Source of the DNA: Pirellulaceae bacterium
Lineage (GTDB): Bacteria; Planctomycetota; Planctomycetia; Pirellulales; Pirellulaceae
Length of the DNA stretch: 11,216 bases
Assembly: GCA_013002105.1 (NCBI GenBank)
Contig: JABDKS010000054.1
Coordinates: 1-11,216, forward strand
Direction of reading: 5' to 3'
A program made the translations under genes and the position numbers. The notes beneath the pieces are model-generated. The model was not told the DNA's origin. It saw only the letters and a program-made list of their open reading frames with translations, and searched no databases. Numbering within the stretch: position 1 is the stretch's first letter; each line of letters starts with the position of its first letter. This document shows positions 7,438 to 11,216 of the stretch, one piece after another.

Positions 7438-8898
7438 CTATCGTCTGCGGCGAACACCGTGTTCCTTCCATTTGTCGAATAGTTCGACATGCAGGTTTTG
7501 CAGTTCCTCTGGTGACGCCGGTTTGGTCGCATGTTCGTAAACGGATCGGTTCAATTGCGTTACGGTTTCGATCAACTTCTCACGCGGTTTCCCGTCGAGC
7601 GAATAGAAACCGTTTTGGTTGTTTTTTGCCAGCGTGTTGCCGCCCTGGTCGTACATGCAGGCACAATAGGTGACGCCGATTACTCGTGGATCTTTGAAGT
7701 GTCGCATCAGATTCGCGTGATAAACCTCGCCGCGTGCATCGTGCGAAACCAGTCCCGCATGCAAGCTTCCCGTCTTGCCCGGGTAGTGAAACCCAAAGTA
7801 CTCATCGGACAGGATGATCGGCAGATTCGTCGCATCCGCAATATCGTTCACAGAAATGAACTCGTTGACGTGCTGCGGAGCAATCATGTCGACGAAGGGT
7901 GCGACCTTCTTCCACGAGTGAATCGACAGTGCCCATTCCTTGATGAATGAACCAAAAATCAAGTGATTTTTGTCGTGCCGGCGGATCGCCGAGTGCCCGA
8001 GTTGGTACAGGGACACGCACATGTGAGACACGATCGCTTCGAAGTCGGCGAGCTTCTGTTTGTCGAGTGATTTACCGATACGAGGATAATTACGACGTTC
8101 GTATTCCTTTTCGTACGTCAGCTCGAATGTCGACTTCAGTTCCGACATGTCCTTCAACGATGTGCCGTAGACCTCGTTGAATTTCTTCACATCATTGTCA
8201 TATCGCTTGGTTAGCAATTCGGATAACACCTCGCGCCCGGGGCTTCCCTGGGGCAAAGAAAAGTGGTGATTGATCCACTCGTCCGATTTATTAAATGCTC
8301 CAAATCCATAGTAGTAGCCCATGCAAAGCGGATCATCTTTGTAGCGTGGACATATCTCGGCAGCTCGCGATCGGATCAATTGCTCATAGTCGGGATGGAA
8401 GATATCCGGCAGTGTTTCGCCATCGACAAACTCCCAGGGGTGCTTCAGCAGGATCACGCCGACAGCGAACGGAAAGTTGGCTTCGCGAAACAGCTTCTCT
8501 GCCTTTGCGACATCGACAAATCCGTTCAAGTTACGTTCCGGACTGGTCGCGCTTCCCAAGGCACAATTGAATCCCATCGCACGAGCCTTCTCCAACGACC
8601 CCTTCAGCCACGCGTCTGCATCTCCACCGTAGACGTTTTGGCAAGCCAGATCGCTTTCGCCGGAAAGCATGTGGCTCAGAGCAACCGCAAAGAACGCGTT
8701 TCCATCAGGCGTGATGAACCAATACCGTCCCTCGATTTCTTCGATGTGAAAGAAACCAGTCGCCGTGCCTTGGATGGCAGTCGTGCCGCCGTACTTGTCA
8801 CGCGTCGGTTTATCAGCAAAGCATGAAGCGCTGGCGGACGCCAAAATCGTCCCCAGTGCAACGGCAATCGTAACGAGGCGGAGGGGCATGTTCTGCAT
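7438..8898 (-). CDS. Secreted GH50/agarase-like TIM-barrel protein (paralog 2)
   Basis: This 486-aa protein, counted from ATG 8898, has a signal peptide (MPLRLVTIAVALGTILASASA region, about 4-28). The same N-terminal module as the downstream paralog follows: ATGFFHIEEIEGRYWFITPD, then GNAFFAVALSHM. Shared barrel landmarks include MGYYYGFGAF (193-202), HDKNHLIFG, VDMIAPQHVNEF, LPIILSDEYFGF (359-370) and RVIGVTYCACMYDQ, then NQNGFYS. The strand-4 segment reads GYYYGFGAF, without a Glu where GH50 has Asn-Glu. Strand 7 keeps Asp365-Glu366. The two paralogs have thus diverged around the active site. The protein ends in a basic tail (GVRRRR). GTG 8901, ATG 8898 and ATG 8889 are all possible starts and only the signal peptide's leader differs; 8898 is taken as the first ATG. 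A TATAAT box lies 30 bases upstream. It is the first gene of the carbohydrate block. Confidence 0.78.
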   Translation of the reverse strand: MQNMPLRLVTIAVALGTILASASASCFADKPTRDKYGGTTAIQGTATGFFHIEEIEGRYWFITPDGNAFFAVALSHMLSGESDLACQNVYGGDADAWLKGSLEKARAMGFNCALGSATSPERNLNGFVDVAKAEKLFREANFPFAVGVILLKHPWEFVDGETLPDIFHPDYEQLIRSRAAEICPRYKDDPLCMGYYYGFGAFNKSDEWINHHFSLPQGSPGREVLSELLTKRYDNDVKKFNEVYGTSLKDMSELKSTFELTYEKEYERRNYPRIGKSLDKQKLADFEAIVSHMCVSLYQLGHSAIRRHDKNHLIFGSFIKEWALSIHSWKKVAPFVDMIAPQHVNEFISVNDIADATNLPIILSDEYFGFHYPGKTGSLHAGLVSHDARGEVYHANLMRHFKDPRVIGVTYCACMYDQGGNTLAKNNQNGFYSLDGKPREKLIETVTQLNRSVYEHATKPASPEELQNLHVELFDKWKEHGVRRRR

Positions 8899-8927
8899 CA
8901 CGGCTTTCTCAGTGGGGAGCGGAGTGT

Positions 8928-8933
8928 ATTATA
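8928..8933 (-). promoter_or_regulatory. Candidate -10 box of the GH50-like gene pair
   Basis: The minus strand reads a perfect TATAAT here, giving an expected transcript start near 8921 and a leader of about 22 bases before ATG 8898. No TTGACA-like -35 hexamer sits 16-19 bases upstream. That position is occupied by an inverted repeat, so the promoter would be weak alone or depend on an activator. Confidence 0.5.
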
Positions 8934-8939
8934 AGTGGT

Positions 8940-8956
8940 ACAGGCATCCAGCCTGT
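8940..8956. promoter_or_regulatory. Inverted repeat over the -35 region (possible operator)
   Basis: ACAGGC, five bases, then GCCTGT form a perfect 6-bp inverted repeat. It sits exactly where the spacer and -35 element of the TATAAT promoter would be, which suits a regulator-binding site. A similar hairpin text may recur as a dispersed intergenic repeat in planctomycete genomes, so a regulatory role is only an inference. Confidence 0.35.
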
Positions 8957-9347
8957 CCGAGTGAACAACCTGAATTGCTCCAGGAACTCAATGAGGTGCT
9001 CGCGTCTCAGACGCATTTGTCCAATTCTTACTGCGCGAGCATGCGTCCAAGGCCGCTGACAAGTTTAAACCCCGGTTGGGTAAAGTACTAACTACCAAAG
9101 AAAAGCGGCCGCACTACGCAACAGAGCATCACTGATCGAGACCTTGGTTTGTTCGGTTCCCAAGCCGACAAGATTTGCCCCGCTTAGCTCGCGATCGTCA
9201 CGAAGCCAACGCTTGCAGCGTGAGCGTAGACGAAGGTCATTAGAACCCGTGAAGTGTTCTACTCACGGTCACTTGCCGCATGTCGCCCGCGGATGCGAGC
9301 AACCATGGAGCTTTCTGAGGCCAGCGAATCGTACCAACAAGGCTACG
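8957..9347. other. Gene-free stretch with overlapping inverted repeats
   Basis: About 390 bases contain no ORF with a plausible start and domain. The minus-strand open frame at roughly 9100-9265 lacks an initiation codon and shows no family. Structure is present: TGCTCGCG/CGCGAGCA (8997-9004 with 9034-9041), GACGCAT/ATGCGTC (9010-9016 with 9041-9047), GCGTCT/AGACGC (9002-9007 with 9009-9014) and CCGTGA/TCACGG (9247-9252 with 9263-9268). The first three overlap and exclude one another. Confidence 0.5.
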
Positions 9348-9380
9348 AAAAAAGCCGCCTGTGAAACCACAAGCGGCTTT
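9348..9380 (-). terminator. Rho-independent terminator of tRNA-Ala
   Basis: On the minus strand a 13-bp stem with one G-U pair is closed by a GTTT loop: AAAGCCGCTTGTG pairs with CACAGGCGGCTTT. It is followed by a T-tract, giving six T in a row with the stem end. It begins 7 bases after the tRNA discriminator base, so it is very likely the tRNA gene's own terminator. Confidence 0.9.
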
Positions 9381-9386
9381 AAAAGG

Positions 9387-9459
9387 TGGAGGATAACGGA
9401 CTTGAACCGATGACCTACGCGCTGCCAGCGCGTCGCTCTCCCAACTGAGCTAATCCCCC
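9387..9459 (-). tRNA. tRNA-Ala (anticodon GGC)
   Basis: A 73-nt cloverleaf folds by hand. The acceptor is GGGGGAT/ATCCTCC, the D-arm GCTC/GAGC around AGTTGGGA, and the anticodon stem ACGCG/CGCGT with loop CTGGCAG. The variable loop is AGGTC, and the T-loop TTCAAGT sits on ATCGG/CCGTT. The anticodon GGC (9424-9426) reads GCC and GCU. The acceptor contains a G3-U70 wobble pair, the classic alanine identity element, and the discriminator is A73. The terminal CCA is not encoded: A73 is followed by CCTTTT. One oddity is a U50-U64 mismatch in the T-stem. The gene is followed by a strong terminator, and a candidate promoter lies about 110 bases upstream, just after the ABC ATPase gene. Confidence 0.95.
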
Positions 9460-9527
9460 GGATGTGAACTTGGTCCTGGTAGTGGACCGACGATGGGACA
9501 TGACAACCACCACGGGTGATGGGTTCG

Positions 9528-9545
9528 CTCTGGTGCAAACCAGAG
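9528..9545. repeat. Perfect 7-bp hairpin between ABC ATPase and tRNA
   Basis: CTCTGGT and ACCAGAG are separated by four bases, a perfect hairpin lying within the presumed tRNA precursor leader. There is no T-run, so it is not an intrinsic terminator. It could be a processing or leader structure, but no role is shown. Confidence 0.4.
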
Positions 9546-9571
9546 ATATTGCCCGTCTCGTCTGAGCTAGA

Positions 9572-9601
9572 AAAGTAGCACGGGGCGCAAATAGCCGTCA
9601 A
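9572..9601 (-). promoter_or_regulatory. Candidate promoter for tRNA-Ala
   Basis: On the minus strand TTGACG (9601-9596, five of six matches to the -35 consensus) is followed after 18 bases by TACTTT (9577-9572, three of six matches to the -10 consensus). It lies 19 bases after the ABC ATPase stop and would give a leader of about 105 bases before the tRNA. The weak -10 makes this tentative. Confidence 0.35.
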
Positions 9602-9620
9602 GTCCCGAAAATACGTCGTT

Positions 9621-10547
9621 TTATGTCACCAATCCCTTGGTGACGGTCATGAACACGTCTTCGAGCGTCGGATCGCGATCATTAAACGACCGCATCCGCA
9701 CTCCTTCGGCGATCAAATGCTCCATCAATTGTGCCAGACCCTCGTCGTCGGTCTCCAGTTCGGCGACCACCTGATGCGGCTCGATATCCAGCGATCGAAG
9801 GTGTTCGCTGCTACGCAGAATTGATAATCCGGCTTCGGCCCCCGATGTGAACTGTATCTCCACAATCCGATTGCGGCGGATTTGGCGATAGACGGTATCG
9901 ATCGGACCGTGCATTAACAACTGCCCCCGCTCGATGATTCCGATCGACGTACAGCAGTCCGCTAGCTCCGTCAAAATGTGGCTGCTGATCAAAATGGTCT
10001 TGCCCATTTTGCGAAGCTCTTTCAGCAACGCTTTGACTTCGACTCGAGCACGTGGATCCAACCCGCTGGCCGGTTCGTCCAAAATCAACACCGGCGGATC
10101 ATGCACCAGCGTCTTGGCAAGACACAACCGTTGCTTCATTCCGCGTGACAATCCGTTGACAAAATCGTCTCGCTTGTGCGTCAGGTCCAACAGTTCCAGT
10201 ACGTTGTCAATGATCTGTTTGCGTTCGGTTCGACCGATACGATAAGCCACGGCAAAGAAATCCAAAAACTCCCAGACACGCATTCCATCGTAGACGCCAA
10301 AGTTATCGGGCATGTATCCGACGTTCTGTCGCACGCCCACGGGGTCACCCATCACGTCACAACCAGCCACGACACCACTGCCGCGACTGGCTCGCAGCAG
10401 TGTTGCCAGAAAGCGAATCGTCGTACTTTTGCCGGCACCATTCGGACCGATGAATCCAAACGTTTCGCCCGCATCGATTTGCAAATCGATTTTGTCGACC
10501 GCAGTGAAATCGCCGTAGTCTTTACCAAAACCGGTCAGTGTGATCAT
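9621..10547 (-). CDS. ABC-2-type transporter ATP-binding protein
   Basis: This 308-aa nucleotide-binding subunit powers an ABC exporter or ABC-2-type membrane complex at the inner membrane. The sequence shows Walker A GPNGAGKST (34-42) and a Q-loop region GYMPDNFGVYDGM in which Asp80 stands at the usual Gln. That substitution is familiar in this subgroup. Signature LSRGMKQRL (132-140), Walker B VLILDEP with Asp156/Glu157, D-loop GLDP (161-164) and switch His189 follow. A C-terminal region of about 80 residues ends in DPTLEDVFMTVT, typical of the CcmA/NosF-like ATPases. All catalytic elements are intact. It begins 37 bases after the stop of the upstream partial gene, so the two are likely one operon. 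No permease follows; the next gene is a tRNA. The partner must be upstream beyond the window or elsewhere. No Shine-Dalgarno site is seen before the ATG. Confidence 0.95.
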   Translation of the reverse strand: MITLTGFGKDYGDFTAVDKIDLQIDAGETFGFIGPNGAGKSTTIRFLATLLRASRGSGVVAGCDVMGDPVGVRQNVGYMPDNFGVYDGMRVWEFLDFFAVAYRIGRTERKQIIDNVLELLDLTHKRDDFVNGLSRGMKQRLCLAKTLVHDPPVLILDEPASGLDPRARVEVKALLKELRKMGKTILISSHILTELADCCTSIGIIERGQLLMHGPIDTVYRQIRRNRIVEIQFTSGAEAGLSILRSSEHLRSLDIEPHQVVAELETDDEGLAQLMEHLIAEGVRMRSFNDRDPTLEDVFMTVTKGLVT

Positions 10548-10584
10548 AGAATGCTGCTGTTGAAAAAAAGAAATTCAGTGGTCG

Positions 10585-11216
10585 CTATTCGACCTGCTCT
10601 TCTGTGTTCTGTTGACCGGTTTGAACGCGACGAAAATCCGAAATCAGATTGACGTCCGGTTTCGGGTCCGGCAAAGGGCTGTGTTTTAAGTGTGCCAACA
10701 CGATGGTCTGAGCACTGGTTTGGTTGGCACTTGGCGCGATCGACATGCCGTCGATTGATCCGTCGTACCGACCGACCATCCGCGTTGATCCGCCAGCCAT
10801 CACCAGCGGCGATGCAACCCGCCGAATCATTTGTGCCGTTTGCATCGGCAGATCGTCCGAGACGGAGACCGCATTGCGTGTTTCAAATTGCAGTTTGGTC
10901 GTTGACTGGGGTGACAAAATGCCAACCGTCGCAATTCGAACGTCGCCCTCGGGCGACTTGTCCAACACAAAGACATCCATCAGTTCCATCGCAGTATCAT
11001 TGACCAGAGTCTCGCCCTGACGCGAAATGCCGCCGCCAACGTCAACGATCTGTTCGGCGTGTACCATCCGAATTCGGTTACTACCAACCGAAAACCCGCT
11101 CAGTGATGGGCCTTCGGAATAAGAAGTCAGGAAGGTGCATTCGTCGTCGGCGCGAGCACCGCCTTCGGTAATCGGAGTAGCAGCAGCGTCGTAACCTTTA
11201 AATCCGATTTCATAGC
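10585..11216 (-). CDS. Unrecognised protein, C-terminal part (runs off right edge)
   Basis: The minus frame is open from the right edge to TAG at 10585-10587, giving 209 visible residues. An internal ATG at 11067 is not the start, because the frame continues without a stop to the edge. The segment is hydrophilic, with no membrane helix. It contains a Gly/Ser/Thr-rich beta-type pattern (FLTSYSEGPSLSGFSVGSNR, GILSPQSTTKLQFE, GGSTRMVGRYDGS) and a proline-rich patch PLPDPKPD (near residue 183), and it ends with an acidic tail. I do not recognise the family. Its position directly before an ABC ATPase suggests it is the soluble, possibly extracytoplasmic, end of a membrane component of the same transporter. 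That idea comes only from context. Confidence 0.75.
   Translation of the reverse strand, partial: YEIGFKGYDAAATPITEGGARADDECTFLTSYSEGPSLSGFSVGSNRIRMVHAEQIVDVGGGISRQGETLVNDTAMELMDVFVLDKSPEGDVRIATVGILSPQSTTKLQFETRNAVSVSDDLPMQTAQMIRRVASPLVMAGGSTRMVGRYDGSIDGMSIAPSANQTSAQTIVLAHLKHSPLPDPKPDVNLISDFRRVQTGQQNTEEQVE

Noticed and set aside
9100..9265. Minus-strand open frame of about 55 codons
   Set aside because: No ATG or GTG start in frame, no recognisable family, and repeat-like composition.
9387..9459. tRNA 3' end as an integration site of a mobile element
   Set aside because: No duplicated tRNA end, integrase or phage gene is present in the window.
9269..9601. 110-residue minus-strand ORF
   Set aside because: It reads straight through the tRNA-Ala gene and its terminator, a common artefact.
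10305..10345. Asp in place of the Q-loop Gln in the ABC ATPase
   Set aside because: The GYMPD form is familiar in this ATPase subgroup, so it is not a sign of inactivity.
1..11216. CRISPR array or phage defence system
   Set aside because: No regularly spaced direct repeats and no nuclease, reverse transcriptase or defence-type gene were seen.

Overview
The window looks like chromosomal DNA of a marine planctomycete of the Pirellulaceae (Rhodopirellula-like). This is an inference. It rests on moderate GC content, near absence of Shine-Dalgarno sites, many secreted sulfatases, an EF-hand/esterase fusion and hairpin-rich intergenic repeats. Every intact gene lies on the minus strand, so transcription runs from right to left.

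Positions 1-8898 form a secreted carbohydrate-degradation block. In transcription order it holds two tandem paralogous GH50/agarase-like TIM-barrel proteins (8898-7438 and 7345-5957). Next come a right-handed beta-helix protein (5478-3286) and a formylglycine sulfatase (3286-1922), joined by a one-base TAATG overlap. Then follow an EF-hand/alpha-beta-hydrolase esterase (1679-507) and the first 34 codons of a second sulfatase running off the left edge (104-1). All the complete products carry signal peptides. Together they suggest stripping of sulfate and acyl groups plus backbone cleavage of a sulfated, possibly algal, polysaccharide. No transporter or intact regulator for this pathway is visible.

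Two decayed genes sit inside the block and neither is a normal ORF call. One is a sulfatase fragment (494-240, minus strand) between the esterase and the left-edge sulfatase. The other is the C-terminal end of an AraC-type regulator (5812-5949, plus strand), next to a REP-like palindromic repeat.

Positions 8899-9386 contain no convincing gene. They hold a TATAAT promoter box over an inverted repeat and a cluster of mutually exclusive hairpins upstream of the first GH gene. The strong terminator of the tRNA gene lies at the right end of this stretch. A tRNA-Ala(GGC) gene follows at 9459-9387.

The right end (9621-11216) is a separate operon fragment: an unrecognised protein cut by the window edge, followed after 37 bases by an ABC-2-type ATPase. 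No permease is seen.
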